A DNA stretch of 64,000 bases. Source: Caldisericaceae bacterium (GTDB taxonomy: Bacteria; Caldisericota; Caldisericia; Caldisericales; Caldisericaceae). This document shows, piece by piece, positions 8,042-16,978 of this stretch. Below the pieces are notes generated by a model. That model was not told where the DNA came from. It searched no databases and saw only the letters and a list, made by a program, of their open reading frames with translations. How positions within the stretch are numbered: position 1 is the stretch's first letter; the number at the start of each line of letters is the position of its first letter. The translations under genes were made by a program, and so were the position numbers. The stretch lies in the NCBI GenBank assembly GCA_027023025.1, contig JALVXB010000025.1, forward strand, positions 1-64,000, read 5' to 3'.

Positions 8042-8776
8042 GAACTTTGTACGATTTTTAACGAAAATCGTAAAATTAATGCTTACTTTACCTATTAAAC
8101 TTACTTTTTGTTTATACAAAACTGAGTTTTTTGTGACTTGCTTTTAATTTATTCTTAACTCTTGGAAAGAAAAGATGGGATAAATTGAAAAGCGTTATCT
8201 ACTGACACTTTTCCGTGGATAATGAAGTAAACTGAAAAATTCTGTATTTATCAGTTCTCTTTTCCGAAAGTCGCTAATTTAAAACTTAAAAATTCGAGAT
8301 TATAAGTGATGAAATATTGAAATCGAACGAAAGAAGAAATATAAGTGTTAATGTAAGAAATTAAAAGTGCAAAATAGTATACTTTCTAATTAGTCATAAG
8401 AGTTATAATGAAATTCAATGTATTTGAATTCCCGGGCGAGTGTTTATCGCATATCCGTAATTTGGGTAGGAGGTGTGATTAAGTTTCTCAAAAAATTGTT
8501 TGGTTTTTAAAAGTATTTAAAGTAATTTTTACTGTGTAGGCTTATTGTTGCGTAGCAGTTATAAGAAATTCTTTGAGTTTAATTTTTGCTTTATACTTTT
8601 ATGGCTAAGTCAGAAGAATTGGTAAACGCTTGTTTAGTGTAAAATTGGTGTCACAAAGTTTCTGGAGAGGCGAGCTGTAACGATTGGGCAATAGGAATCA
8701 TAAACTCAGCAGTAGCGAATTCAATAATGTATTTCAAGGTAAACGAATTTTTTAATAGACGATTTTAGAAAAAGTA
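8042..8776. other. Gene-free interval before katG promoter
   Basis: An AT-rich gap with no credible gene. A weak hairpin (ACGATTTT/AAAATCGT, 8051-8071) follows the upstream stop but lacks a U tract. A partial module A repeat lies near 8244. A mini-frame with GTG 8475 and AGGAGG only 1 nt upstream was judged accidental. Confidence 0.6.
8244..8290 (+). repeat. Degenerate module A fragment
   Basis: CTGTATTTATCAGTTCTC followed by TCGCTAATTTAAAAC resembles the left end of the module A copy at 16.3 kb (CTGCATTTATCAGTGTTC, then TCGCTAATTTAAGG). It is isolated from the other modules. Confidence 0.45.
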
Positions 8777-8804
8777 TTGACATTGTAATTTTTTATTGTA
8801 TAGT
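8777..8804 (+). promoter_or_regulatory. katG promoter
   Basis: TTGACA (8777-8782), 16-nt spacer, TATAGT (8799-8804): a good housekeeping-sigma promoter. Initiation would fall near 8811, giving a ~185-nt leader before katG. Confidence 0.75.
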
Positions 8805-8815
8805 ATAGATACAAA

Positions 8816-8830
8816 TTAAAATAATTTTAA
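8816..8830 (+). promoter_or_regulatory. Candidate PerR/Fur-type operator upstream of katG
   Basis: TTAAAATAATTTTAA is a perfect 7-1-7 inverted repeat, one symmetric change per half from the PerR consensus TTATAATNATTATAA. It lies immediately downstream of the predicted start of transcription, where a repressor would block. katG is a classic PerR target. In such AT-rich DNA a chance palindrome is possible, and no perR gene is in the window. Confidence 0.5.
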
Positions 8831-8996
8831 AATATGAAATAGGTAAAAGTAAGCAAAAGGTAACCAGCAGATTTGATGATTTATTTAGGAATAAACAGAT
8901 TTAGTTGGATTTTGCAGGCTACCTAAAAAGTAAGTGATTTTTGGTCATATTTAAAGAATGAGTAAATGAGGAAATAAATAACAAGGAGGTAAAATT

Positions 8997-11189
8997 ATGA
9001 AAGAAAGAAGTCGTAAGACAAGAAAAAGGTGGATTACGGACTGGTGGCCTAACCGATTGAATCTAAAATTATTGAAGCAGAACCATCCGTGCCTAAACCC
9101 CTATGGTGAAGACTACGATTATTTTAAGGAGGTGCAAGACCTAGATGTAGATGCAGTTATAAAAGACTTAAAGAATTTAATGAGAACTCCTCAGAACTGG
9201 TGGCCTGCTGACTTTGGGCATTACGGTCCGCTATTTGTCCGTCTTGCGTGGCACAGTTCTGGAAGTTATAGAATTTACGACGGCAGGGGAGGGGCAAGAA
9301 ATGGGAGTATTCGCTTTCCTCCCAGAATAAATTGGCCGGACAACATAGGGCTTGATAAAGCACTAAGGTTACTGTGGCCTATTAAAAAGAAGTACGGTAG
9401 GAAACTTTCGTGGGCTGACCTGATCGTTCTCGCAGGAACTATTGCACTTGACGACATGGGGCTTAAGATATCAGGTTTCTCTTTAGGCAGAGAAGATATA
9501 TACGAACCAGACGAAAGTCCAGACTGGGGGCCAGAGGAAAAAATGCTTACCTCAAAGCGTGTGAAAGAAGGAGAATTGGAAAAACCTTTTGCAGCTACTG
9601 AGATGGGTCTTATTTATGTTAATCCAGAGGGGCCTGGCGGAAATCCTGACCCAGCAGAGTCAGCCAAACAAATTAGGACTGCCTTTAAGCGGATGGGAAT
9701 GAATGACGAAGAAACTGTTGCTTTGATTGCTGGAGGACATGCTTTTGGTAAGTGTCACGGTGCATCCTCTGATGCATATTTAGGGCCAGATCCAACATCT
9801 TCTCCTATAGAGCAACGAGGTCTGGGATGGAAATTTAACTATAAGAGTGGAAAAGGCCCGGATACATTTACTTCTGGCTTCGAATTGACCTGGTCACTAA
9901 CTCCTACGCGGTTCGCTTCTTACTTCCTTAAGTTTTTGTTCGAGTACGAGTGGGAGCTTACGAAGAGTCCTGCAGGCAAGTATCAATGGGTCGCTAAAGA
10001 TGCACCAGAAATGTTGCCCGATGCTCACGATCCCTATAAAAAACACAAGCCAATGATGCTTACATCGGACCTTGCGTTAAAATTTGACCCGATTTATTCT
10101 AAAATAGCGAAAAGATTTCTTGAGAATCCTGATGAGTTTGGAAAGGCTTTTGCTACGGCATGGTTTAAATTGACTCATAGAGATATGGGGCCAAAGTCTT
10201 GCTATGTTGGGCCTTATGTTCCTAAAGAGGAGTTTCTCTGGCAGGATCCCCTACCTAAGCGAGACTACGAATTAATTAACAAAAATAATATATCGGAACT
10301 AAAGAAAAAAATACTTACCTCTGCTTTAAGTACTTCTCAATTGGTTTATACAGCATGGTCTTCTGCTTCAACATATAGAGACTCTGACAGAAGAGGTGGA
10401 GCAAATGGGGCGAGGATTAGACTCTATCCTCTAAACCAGTGGAAGGTAAACCATCCTGAGGATTTGAAAAAAATCATTAATATTTACGAAAAGATTCAGA
10501 AGGAATTTAACGAGAAAGAGGAGAAGAAAGGCAGTAATCGTAAAGTTTCTATTGCTGACCTTATAGTCTTAGGGGGAACTGCTGCTGTAGAAACTGCTGC
10601 TAATAAGGCAGGATTTGATGTGAAGGTTCCGTTTACACCCGGCAGAGTAGATGCTACTCAGGATGAAGTGGAATCGGAATTTTATGAGGAAGTAGAGCCG
10701 TTTGCCGACGGCTTCAGGAATTACTTTAGCAGGCCAGATAAAGTGGACGAAAGTGACATATACACGACACCTGAATACTTTCTCGTGGATAAGGCTCAGC
10801 TTCTAAAATTGACCGTCCCAGAGTTAGTCGTACTGATAGGCGGGTTGAGAACACTTGGGGCCGTGTATGGATACGAAAAGTACGGTGTTCTTACTGATAG
10901 GCCAGGGATACTTACAAACGACTTCTTTGTAAATCTTCTGGATATGGGTATTGAGTGGAAACAGGCAGATAAGTATCGCTACTTGTTTAGTGGATACGAT
11001 ACGAATACGGGAAAGCAGAAGTATGTTGCAACGAGAACTGACTTAATTTTTGCTCATCACGACGAATTAAGATCTGCGGCTGAGGTTTACGCAAGTGACG
11101 ACGCAATGGAAAAGTTCGTTAATGACTTTATAACAGCGTGGAATAAAGTTATGAACCTTGATAGGTTTGATCTGATATCGAAAGGCTAA
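8997..11189 (+). CDS. katG: Catalase-peroxidase KatG
   Basis: A 730-residue bifunctional haem catalase-peroxidase of full family length with two peroxidase-fold halves. The distal triad is Arg82, Trp85 and His86 ([12 protein letters not shown]). The Met-Tyr-Trp cofactor needed for catalase activity is complete: Trp85, Tyr207 ([10 protein letters not shown]) and Met233 ([11 protein letters not shown]). The proximal haem ligand is His248 ([10 protein letters not shown]). The second half has degenerate peroxidase motifs, as expected. It removes H2O2 in the cytoplasm. AAGGAGG precedes the ATG. It is a single-gene unit flanked by long gaps, which suits an independently acquired stress gene. Confidence 0.97.
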   Translation: MKERSRKTRKRWITDWWPNRLNLKLLKQNHPCLNPYGEDYDYFKEVQDLDVDAVIKDLKNLMRTPQNWWPADFGHYGPLFVRLAWHSSGSYRIYDGRGGARNGSIRFPPRINWPDNIGLDKALRLLWPIKKKYGRKLSWADLIVLAGTIALDDMGLKISGFSLGREDIYEPDESPDWGPEEKMLTSKRVKEGELEKPFAATEMGLIYVNPEGPGGNPDPAESAKQIRTAFKRMGMNDEETVALIAGGHAFGKCHGASSDAYLGPDPTSSPIEQRGLGWKFNYKSGKGPDTFTSGFELTWSLTPTRFASYFLKFLFEYEWELTKSPAGKYQWVAKDAPEMLPDAHDPYKKHKPMMLTSDLALKFDPIYSKIAKRFLENPDEFGKAFATAWFKLTHRDMGPKSCYVGPYVPKEEFLWQDPLPKRDYELINKNNISELKKKILTSALSTSQLVYTAWSSASTYRDSDRRGGANGARIRLYPLNQWKVNHPEDLKKIINIYEKIQKEFNEKEEKKGSNRKVSIADLIVLGGTAAVETAANKAGFDVKVPFTPGRVDATQDEVESEFYEEVEPFADGFRNYFSRPDKVDESDIYTTPEYFLVDKAQLLKLTVPELVVLIGGLRTLGAVYGYEKYGVLTDRPGILTNDFFVNLLDMGIEWKQADKYRYLFSGYDTNTGKQKYVATRTDLIFAHHDELRSAAEVYASDDAMEKFVNDFITAWNKVMNLDRFDLISKG

Positions 11190-11214
11190 AATAGAAAAAC
11201 TTTTACAGTAAACG

Positions 11215-11256
11215 GAACGCCCCTATTAAGAATGTATAATTTTAATGGGGGCGTTC
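11215..11256 (+). terminator. Long hairpin after katG, probable terminator
   Basis: GAACGCCCCTATTAA pairs with TTAATGGGGGCGTTC over 15 positions with one G-T pair. There is no clean U tract right after it (TGATTGCC), so it may act as an mRNA-stabilising hairpin or a Rho-assisted terminator. Confidence 0.6.
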
Positions 11257-11637
11257 TGATTGCCGTCGTGTTTTTAACTGTTTTGCATCGGTAATGAAAA
11301 ATTTCGTTACGCGATACATCGTGACCTAAAGATGGAAAGTCCTATAACAAATTGTACGACGATATACAAAGGCGTAGATGTATTATCTTCCTATACTTAA
11401 TACCTGCCAAAAATTTACGGGTTTGGTTGAGCGTCCTTAAATTCCTGGTGATTTCCTGATATTTCGATAGTTTTTTAAATAGAACTTGTAATTAACTTAC
11501 TCAAATGGGCGGGCAAACTTTTTATTCCCTGCTTATTACGATTTATTTAAAGAAATACGCCGAGAAAAATATTAATGGATTCCTGAAATTTTTGTCGTTA
11601 GTGGTAACCCGGGTTATTTTTACCTTTTATTTATCTA
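11257..11637. other. Gene-free interval
   Basis: About 380 nt of AT-rich DNA between the katG hairpin and the next promoter. I see no gene, RNA gene or repeat module in it. Confidence 0.6.
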
Positions 11638-11666
11638 TTGACAAAAATCTCCAGCGTGATATTGTA
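11638..11666 (+). promoter_or_regulatory. Promoter of the lipoprotein gene
   Basis: TTGACA at 11638-11643 with a -10 around TATTGT/TTGTAT 16-18 nt downstream. It is followed by AAGGAGG and the ATG at 11698. Confidence 0.6.
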
Positions 11667-11697
11667 TTAATACAATAATACGATAAGGAGGTGTGCT

Positions 11698-12129
11698 ATG
11701 AGGAAAGTTTTTCTCGTTGCATTGTTAATTGCTTCTTTAGTTGTATTTAACGGCTGTGCTAAAAAAGTTGATGCAAGCCAGGTTCGCTCGTTTGCTGATC
11801 CTATGACTGAGAATTTGCTTATTGCTATGAACAATAAAGATTACCGAATGTTTTCCAGGGATTTTGATAGTAAAATGAAGCAGGCTATTCCTGAATCCAG
11901 GTTTTATACACTCGTTAAGCAGGTAAACGGGAAGATTGGTATGTACATTCCAAACTCAAAGCAATTTTATCGTGCTTATAAAACTGGCAAGTTTACGACT
12001 GTTGTTTACAAAGCAAAGTTCAGCAGGGAAAGTAGTCCTGTGACGGTGCGTGTCGTTTTTGATGTAGAAAGCGGAAAGGAAAAAATTTCCGGGCTTTGGT
12101 TTGACTCACCTACATTAAGAAAGAGGTAG
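11698..12129 (+). CDS. Putative lipoprotein, DUF3887-like
   Basis: A 143-residue protein with a signal peptide and a plausible lipobox (VFNGC, Cys at about 20), so probably tethered outside the membrane. The mature part has a small NTF2-like pattern (DYRMFSRDFDSKMKQ, then GKIGMY) as in DUF3887 proteins, whose role is unknown. AAGGAGG precedes the ATG, and it has its own promoter. It is followed after 3 nt by a membrane-protease-like gene, so the two are probably co-transcribed. Family assignment is from pattern memory. Confidence 0.65.
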   Translation: MRKVFLVALLIASLVVFNGCAKKVDASQVRSFADPMTENLLIAMNNKDYRMFSRDFDSKMKQAIPESRFYTLVKQVNGKIGMYIPNSKQFYRAYKTGKFTTVVYKAKFSRESSPVTVRVVFDVESGKEKISGLWFDSPTLRKR

Positions 12130-12132
12130 TCC

Positions 12133-12783
12133 ATGGCTCCGAACATCCTCGTGTTGTTGACATTTTTTGCATTCGCTGTGCTTCTCGTAGGTACCGTTTT
12201 GTCCGTGGGGAAAATAAGCAGACGCGCGATCTGGTTTTTATCCATTGGTAGTGTGTCTTTTTTATCGGTTTTCTTCGTTCAGATGCCTTTGCAAAGACTT
12301 ACTTCGAGAGTGTTTGCACTAAGCCCTGTCTGGAAAGCCATGGCGTATGCAGCAATCGCAGGTTTCGTGCAGGAATTTTTTAAGTTTGTTTCCGCACTCT
12401 ATCCAGAGGGTAATTCAACTTCCGGGTTTTTAACGGGTATGGGCTTTGGGCTTGCGGAAGTGTCTTTTATTCTTTTGCAAGCCCCATTTATCTCTTTTAT
12501 GCTCGTAGTGGAACGCATATTTGCACTGCTATTTCACTGCTCTTCTTCAGGAATTGTTCTTTATTTTAAGGAAAAGGGACGCTTTATTTTAGGATACATT
12601 CTTATATCTCTTATACACGCTGCTATGGACTTTTTGGCAATTTTGTACCATATTGGGCTTGTGAGTATCGTTCTTGCGGAAGCATTCGCTGGAGCTGTAT
12701 CTATTTTCGTGTTTATCTCGTTTTTATTTGCAGTTAAAAGGTTTACTTTTAAAAGGAAAACATCAAAAGAATTGCGAGCATAA
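12133..12783 (+). CDS. YhfC/CPBP-like intramembrane protease family protein
   Basis: A 216-residue protein with about seven membrane helices. Polar residues sit in helices in a pattern like glutamic-type intramembrane proteases: Glu81 (GFVQEFFKF), Glu109 (GFGLAEVSF), His135 (ALLFHCSSSG) and His162/Asp166 (IHAAMDF). YhfC (DUF2324) is the closest family I can name; the canonical EExxR is not intact. It follows the lipoprotein gene by 3 nt. Its last 35 bp overlap the convergent transporter gene on the minus strand. Substrate unknown. Confidence 0.6.
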   Translation: MAPNILVLLTFFAFAVLLVGTVLSVGKISRRAIWFLSIGSVSFLSVFFVQMPLQRLTSRVFALSPVWKAMAYAAIAGFVQEFFKFVSALYPEGNSTSGFLTGMGFGLAEVSFILLQAPFISFMLVVERIFALLFHCSSSGIVLYFKEKGRFILGYILISLIHAAMDFLAILYHIGLVSIVLAEAFAGAVSIFVFISFLFAVKRFTFKRKTSKELRA

Positions 12784-13882
12784 TACCAGCAGTTATTAAT
12801 AAAAATGGAATAGAATACTTATGAAACAACAGAAAGATCTTCTTTTTAGAAAGCCTTAAAGCAATAATGTTTGCAAGTGAGCCTACGATAAATCCGTTTC
12901 CTCCAATATTTACTCCGTAGGCAATAATTCTGTAGTTTTTACTGAAGTGAGTGATAAAAATACTTGCAGGAACATTGCTCATTATCTGTGAACTCCCTAC
13001 GGATAGTAAAAATAAGTTTCTAATGCTTTCAATGTGAACTAACTGAACGAGCCTGTAAATCTGGGGAAACTTTGCGATAATTCCAAAGTCTATAAACATT
13101 ATACAAAAAAGAACGATCAAACCCCAATCTGTTTTTGCAATTACTCTGGTGAAGAGAACGAAGTAAAGAATTACGATTGATGCCGTAAAGTATACAAAAA
13201 AGGATCCTTTTATATTAATGGAGAGGATGTAAGCAAAGAGTAAAACTATAGATGTATAAAAGAGAAATTTGTCTTCGTTTTCAGTACTTTTATTATCAGA
13301 AAACGGAATTATTTGCTTACTTTCTGAAAAACTTAGTAATACAAACAGTAGCAATACGACGATAAGTATTACTTCCATTGGCATCATCGTCTGAACGAAT
13401 TTTGGAAAAGAAACTTTCATAAGTCGAAATAAATATATGTTTTGCGGGTTTCCAATAGGCGTAAGCGCGGAGCCTGCATTTGCTGCTATTGCTTCAAATA
13501 TTATTAGCTTGCCGATGTCGTTTTTTATCAGTGTCTGCAATGTCAAAGTAAGCGGGACTACTATAAACAGAGAAATGTCGTTTGTTAAGAAAGCGGATAA
13601 AATTAGTGTAAGCGTTACGAGTTTTACTGCAAGCATTCTTTCACTTGAGGTTTTTCTTACAAACTGTTTCGTAATTCTGCGGAGAAAGTTACTTTCTGCA
13701 ACGCCTGTCGTGATGACGATAAGGCCTGTAAGCATTAAAATTGTGTGCCAATCTATAAACTGTGAGTAGTGTGGTATTTCAGATGGAGCAGTTATTGCAA
13801 GCCCAATTAGTAAAAGCGTAAATATCACGAGTAGTCCTTCTCTTTTTACGAGAGGCATGGCGATTTTCAGTAACTTTTTCAT
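12749..13882 (-). CDS. ArsB/NhaD-type (ion transporter superfamily) permease
   Basis: A 377-residue polytopic membrane protein of about ten helices. Motifs typical of the SLC13/ArsB/NhaD superfamily are present: AFLTNDISLFIVVPL (about residues 98-112) and, in the first re-entrant loop, NAGSALTPIGNPQNIYLF (about 134-151). A second half repeat ends GSSQIMSNVPASIF and NIGGNGFIVGS. Substrate (citrate-like anions, Na+/H+ or oxyanions) cannot be told. No Shine-Dalgarno is seen. A promoter ends 6 nt before the ATG, suggesting a leaderless message. It overlaps the convergent upstream gene by 35 bp. Confidence 0.8.
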   Translation of the reverse strand: MKKLLKIAMPLVKREGLLVIFTLLLIGLAITAPSEIPHYSQFIDWHTILMLTGLIVITTGVAESNFLRRITKQFVRKTSSERMLAVKLVTLTLILSAFLTNDISLFIVVPLTLTLQTLIKNDIGKLIIFEAIAANAGSALTPIGNPQNIYLFRLMKVSFPKFVQTMMPMEVILIVVLLLFVLLSFSESKQIIPFSDNKSTENEDKFLFYTSIVLLFAYILSINIKGSFFVYFTASIVILYFVLFTRVIAKTDWGLIVLFCIMFIDFGIIAKFPQIYRLVQLVHIESIRNLFLLSVGSSQIMSNVPASIFITHFSKNYRIIAYGVNIGGNGFIVGSLANIIALRLSKKKIFLLFHKYSIPFLLITAGIMLAILLMFSF

Positions 13883-13888
13883 ACACTT

Positions 13889-13916
13889 ATGTTATCACTT
13901 TATGGGAAGCCGTCAA
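13889..13916 (-). promoter_or_regulatory. Promoter implying a leaderless transporter transcript
   Basis: On the minus strand TTGACG (13911-13916), 16-nt spacer, TAACAT (13889-13894), then only 6 nt to the ATG at 13882. Transcription should start at or within 1-2 nt of the start codon. Confidence 0.6.
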
Positions 13917-13990
13917 TATGCTTTTGGGTTATGAATTTAGTATCGTGTGAGGGTTTTTGAATTGCTGGATAAGCCCCAAGAAAAAGGGGC

Positions 13991-14443
13991 TTATTGTCTA
14001 ATCTTTTCTTTCTTTCGTTTTTCGTTGAGCGCAAGTCCGATTAAGGTGAATATTATTGCAAGAATTACGAGCCACACGATACTCCAATGTATGTTTCCTC
14101 TTACGCTGTTACTTAGGTGTGCCGTAAGACCTTTATTCGCGTTGGAAAAGTTTTTCATCTTGGCAACAAACTTGCTTTCTTTGAACGGAAACGCAAGGAT
14201 TTCAGTTGCGATGTACACGATTACTGCAAAACCAATTCCGCTCCATACTGCACTGGAAGTTTTTCCCGAAGTCATGTAACCTGCAATAAATGCAAAGGCT
14301 GACACGATCGCAAGTGGAAATACAAATAGTAGTGCAATGATAGTAATTACTGGCAGCGTTTCTTTTCCAATAATTGCAATTAAGTAGAATATAATTACTA
14401 ATATAAGCGATACTATACCGACTTTGTAAATACTCTTATCCAT
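13991..14443 (-). CDS. Four-TM membrane protein of unknown function
   Basis: A 150-residue protein with hydrophobic segments near residues 7-25, 30-54, 62-85 and 120-142 and a basic C-terminal tail. I do not recognise the family. I use the ATG at 14443 because GGAAGGAGG lies just upstream; a longer frame has no such signal. It is divergent from the DUF1614 gene across a ~140-bp promoter region, and a TATAAT (ATTATA at 14484-14489 on the plus strand) serves it. A hairpin AAGCCCC/GGGGCTT (13971-13992) overlaps its stop. Confidence 0.65.
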   Translation of the reverse strand: MDKSIYKVGIVSLILVIIFYLIAIIGKETLPVITIIALLFVFPLAIVSAFAFIAGYMTSGKTSSAVWSGIGFAVIVYIATEILAFPFKESKFVAKMKNFSNANKGLTAHLSNSVRGNIHWSIVWLVILAIIFTLIGLALNEKRKKEKIRQ

Positions 14444-14529
14444 GTGTTTCACCTCCTTCCAAAATAACAAATTTTCTATTAACTATTATACAAAAACTTC
14501 GTAATTTTCCAATATTTTCACGGATTTAG

Positions 14530-14559
14530 TTGCGTAAATTATCAAAAAATCTGTATAAT
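14530..14559 (+). promoter_or_regulatory. Promoter of the DUF1614 gene
   Basis: TTGCGT (14530-14535), 18-nt spacer, TATAAT (14554-14559). GGAAGGTGATAG follows before the ATG at 14582. Confidence 0.6.
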
Positions 14560-14581
14560 TAAGTGTGGAAGGTGATAGTGG

Positions 14582-15289
14582 ATGAATAGAAATTACAACT
14601 TTTTGCCCATTGCATTGCCGTTTTATTTAATGCTATTTTTAATTTTAATACTTTTACTGCCGGTGCTGTTTTTTATTTATGCAGGCAGTATTGTTGCAGT
14701 GTTTGCGCGTTTGGGCTTATCGCCTGCTGTTGGGTATTCGCTTTTCTGGCTGACGCTCTTTGGAAGTATGATAAACATTCCGATAAAACAAGTTGAGTCT
14801 AAGAAGCCGATTTATCAGGAAAAAGAAGTTTACTTTTACGGGATGCGATATGTAGTCCCTACCGTCCAGAAGCAGAAGACCGTCATTGCAGTAAATGTTG
14901 GAGGAGCCGTGATTCCCGTGCTTTTATCCATATACGAACTGGTCAGGCTCGTCGTAATGGGTAGGTTTTACCTATTCTTTGCTTCACTTCTTGCAGTAGT
15001 TATCGTTGCTGCAGTTTGCCATCACTTTGCAAAGCCCGTTAAAGGGCTTGGCATTGCAATTCCTACATTTATTCCACCACTCGTAACTGCTGCAGTAGCG
15101 CTTATACTTGCATTTCACTCACCTACGATCGTTGCTTATGTGGGCGGCACACTGGGAACGCTTATCGGGGCGGACCTGATGAATCTTAATAGGATTACCG
15201 ATCTTGGCGCGCCTGTTGCAAGCATTGGCGGTGCTGGAACGTTCGACGGTATATTCCTGACGGGTGTACTTGCCGTGTTGCTCGTATAA
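14582..15289 (+). CDS. DUF1614 membrane protein
   Basis: A 235-residue protein with about seven helices. The C-terminal segment GADLMNLNRITDLGAPVASI followed by GGAGTFDGIFLTG is the conserved core of DUF1614. Members occur in thermophilic bacteria and archaea and have no known function; the conserved Asp/Asn pair suggests transport or catalysis within the membrane, which is inference. It is a single gene with its own promoter and RBS, and a long repeat cluster follows it. Confidence 0.75.
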   Translation: MNRNYNFLPIALPFYLMLFLILILLLPVLFFIYAGSIVAVFARLGLSPAVGYSLFWLTLFGSMINIPIKQVESKKPIYQEKEVYFYGMRYVVPTVQKQKTVIAVNVGGAVIPVLLSIYELVRLVVMGRFYLFFASLLAVVIVAAVCHHFAKPVKGLGIAIPTFIPPLVTAAVALILAFHSPTIVAYVGGTLGTLIGADLMNLNRITDLGAPVASIGGAGTFDGIFLTGVLAVLLV

Positions 15290-15391
15290 TTTTTACCTGC
15301 TTTAACAAAAAGTGAATAAATTTTTTGGTAAGGAAAGCTATTAGCAGATTTTTAAGGAATAATTTCAACCTGACAATTGTCTTTTTATATT

Positions 15392-15427
15392 GTCGTTCTG
15401 AGCGTAGTGAAGGACCTCTGCCGTAAC
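15392..15427 (+). repeat. Module C repeat, copy 4
   Basis: GTCGTTCTGAGCGTAGTGAA followed by GGACCTCTGCCGTAAC; first module of cluster 2. Confidence 0.8.
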
Positions 15428-15480
15428 AGTAAACATTTTCAGATAAACCAGAGTTGGACAGACCGAAGAAATTTAATAAT

Positions 15481-15613
15481 TGTTTTATTCAAACCATTTT
15501 TATAAAGCTTAACTTATTGCTGTTTTTGAAGTAATAAATGTTGAAAAGGGAATTTTGTGTGCTTTCTAAATGGATTAGAATCCTTCGCTCGCTAACGCTC
15601 TCTCGAGGACGAC
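15481..15613 (+). repeat. Module B repeat, copy 3
   Basis: A more diverged B copy: GTTGAAAAGGGAATTTTGTG, then CTTTCTAAATGG, then CCTTCGCTCGCTAACGCTCT ending CGAGGACGACCG. Same orientation as copies 1 and 2. Confidence 0.7.
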
Positions 15614-15623
15614 CGTCTTTCTA

Positions 15624-15661
15624 TCACACTGAGCGCAGCGACTGAAGAACTCTATCTTAAC
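15624..15661 (+). repeat. Module C repeat, copy 5
   Basis: CACACTGAGCGCAGCGACTG followed by AAGAACTCTATCTTAAC, with a 4-nt insertion relative to other copies. Confidence 0.7.
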
Positions 15662-15942
15662 AATTTCACATTTTTGTTAAAACTAAAGTATCAAACTTCA
15701 CACCAATGTTTTATGAGGTCCTTCGCAAAAACGACTCAGGACGACGAGGAGAAGAGAACGCTTGCTCGAGGACGACGGAGAGAAAGTGCTCGTTCAAGAA
15801 GAATGAAAAAAAGAGTAGAAAAGCCTTCGGGGCTCTGGGAAGAGAAGAGTTCCTTTGCAAAGATGGCTCAGAACGACAGAAGAGAGAAGAATTCCGAGCA
15901 CAGCAAAAACATTTTATCTTAACGGCGAAACATTTTCTTTGT

Positions 15943-15978
15943 GTCACTCTGAGCGCAGCGAAGAGCCTCTACCCTGAC
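15943..15978 (+). repeat. Module C repeat, copy 6
   Basis: GTCACTCTGAGCGCAGCGAA followed by GAGCCTCTACCCTGAC. Confidence 0.8.
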
Positions 15979-16012
15979 GACAAACATTGCTGAACCACTT
16001 GCATTTTTCCAA

Positions 16013-16048
16013 GTCATTCTGAACGAAGTGAAGAATCTCTGCTTTAAC
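16013..16048 (+). repeat. Module C repeat, copy 7
   Basis: GTCATTCTGAACGAAGTGAA followed by GAATCTCTGCTTTAAC, the copy closest to the family consensus. Confidence 0.85.
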
Positions 16049-16295
16049 AACAATTACATTTTTTGACAAGAACGACATCACTCTACACGGCCAATTCTTA
16101 TGAGATCCTTTGCTTGCTGGCGCTTGCTCGAGGATTACGAGTGAATAAAAGGTGCTCATTTGAGGATATTGGGAGAGAGTGAGATTACTCGCGAAAGTGG
16201 CTCAATACTATAAAAAGAAAGGAAAGCTTTGCTCTGCTAAGCAAGAAAAAAGTGATGTTTCGTAAAAATACCTAATTATGGCAAAAATCAGCCCA

Positions 16296-16590
16296 AACAA
16301 ACCCTGCATTTATCAGTGTTCATTTAAAAATCGCTAATTTAAGGCCCATAGACGCAAATCTTAAGAAAAATCGGGTAATTATACCTGCAAAACGCGTTAA
16401 ACGGCCTTATTTTAGGGCATAAGAAAATCGCAATAAAACCTGTTTTTATCGGCATTTCTTGAAAACCGTTCTAAAATTATCAATTTGAATAAAATTCCCT
16501 AAAATAGAAACCCGCATAAATAAAGGCTTCTTTGAGGGTCAAAAACAGGCAAAATCCGGACGAAAAGCGAAAAATTGTTCGTATCTAATT
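16296..16590 (+). repeat. Module A repeat, copy 2
   Basis: Diverged ~290-nt copy, aligned with copy 1 through ACCCTGCATTTATCAG, GCCCATAGACGCAAATCTTA, ATACCTGCAAAACGCG and GGCCTTATTTTAGGGCA. The right third is the least conserved. Same strand as copy 1 and again the right-most module of its cluster. Confidence 0.75.
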
Positions 16591-16978
16591 TAGTAAACAT
16601 AACCAGAGTAGAATCCTTATTTTACGGTGTAATCCTATCGTTCTGGGCTCATGCTGGCTGCAAGAAAACTATGTGAATGTCTGCAGAAAGGGATATACTT
16701 CGCAATGTCGTTTTAATTGGGAGTGTAGTTTACTAACGAGAGCTTTACCAAGAATCCTTAGTTTTTCTAATTTCAAAAAGATTTTTGACTTATGCTTTAA
16801 AAGTAAGTCTTCTGTTTCTTTTTGCATAGAAATTCTCAGATCAAATCTTAACTTACGCTTGTTTGTAACCAAGTATCGATAAATTAAATATCTTTCGTCT
16901 ATGTTTCCTTGCAGAAGTTTTGCTTTTTAGTTAAAATAAATTGTTATTAAATAATTTTGTGAAAGGAGCTGATGTTCT

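Larger units (their letters stand above)
15290..16970. other. Gene-free repeat-rich interval 2
   Basis: About 1.7 kb without a credible gene. Short overlapping frames at 15.67-15.99 kb come from the CTTCGC/GAGGACGACG-rich repeats. Repeat modules follow in the order C, B, C, (partial B near 15715-15760), C, C, (partial B end near 16100-16140), A, all on the plus strand. The last ~370 nt before ccdA show no feature I can name. Confidence 0.75.

Noticed and set aside
8475-8510. Mini-frame with GTG start and AGGAGG upstream, 11 codons
   Set aside because: RBS-to-start spacing is only 1 nt; too short to support as a gene.
13969-13994. Hairpin AAGCCCC/GGGGCTT as a terminator of the minus-strand 4TM gene
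   Set aside because: It overlaps the stop codon and lacks a U tract in the gene's direction; noted with the gene but not called as a terminator.
15674-15993. Overlapping frames of 78-95 codons on both strands in repeat cluster 2
   Set aside because: They consist of translated repeat modules (CTTCGC, GAGGACGACG), have no RBS, and give Arg/Ser-rich nonsense.
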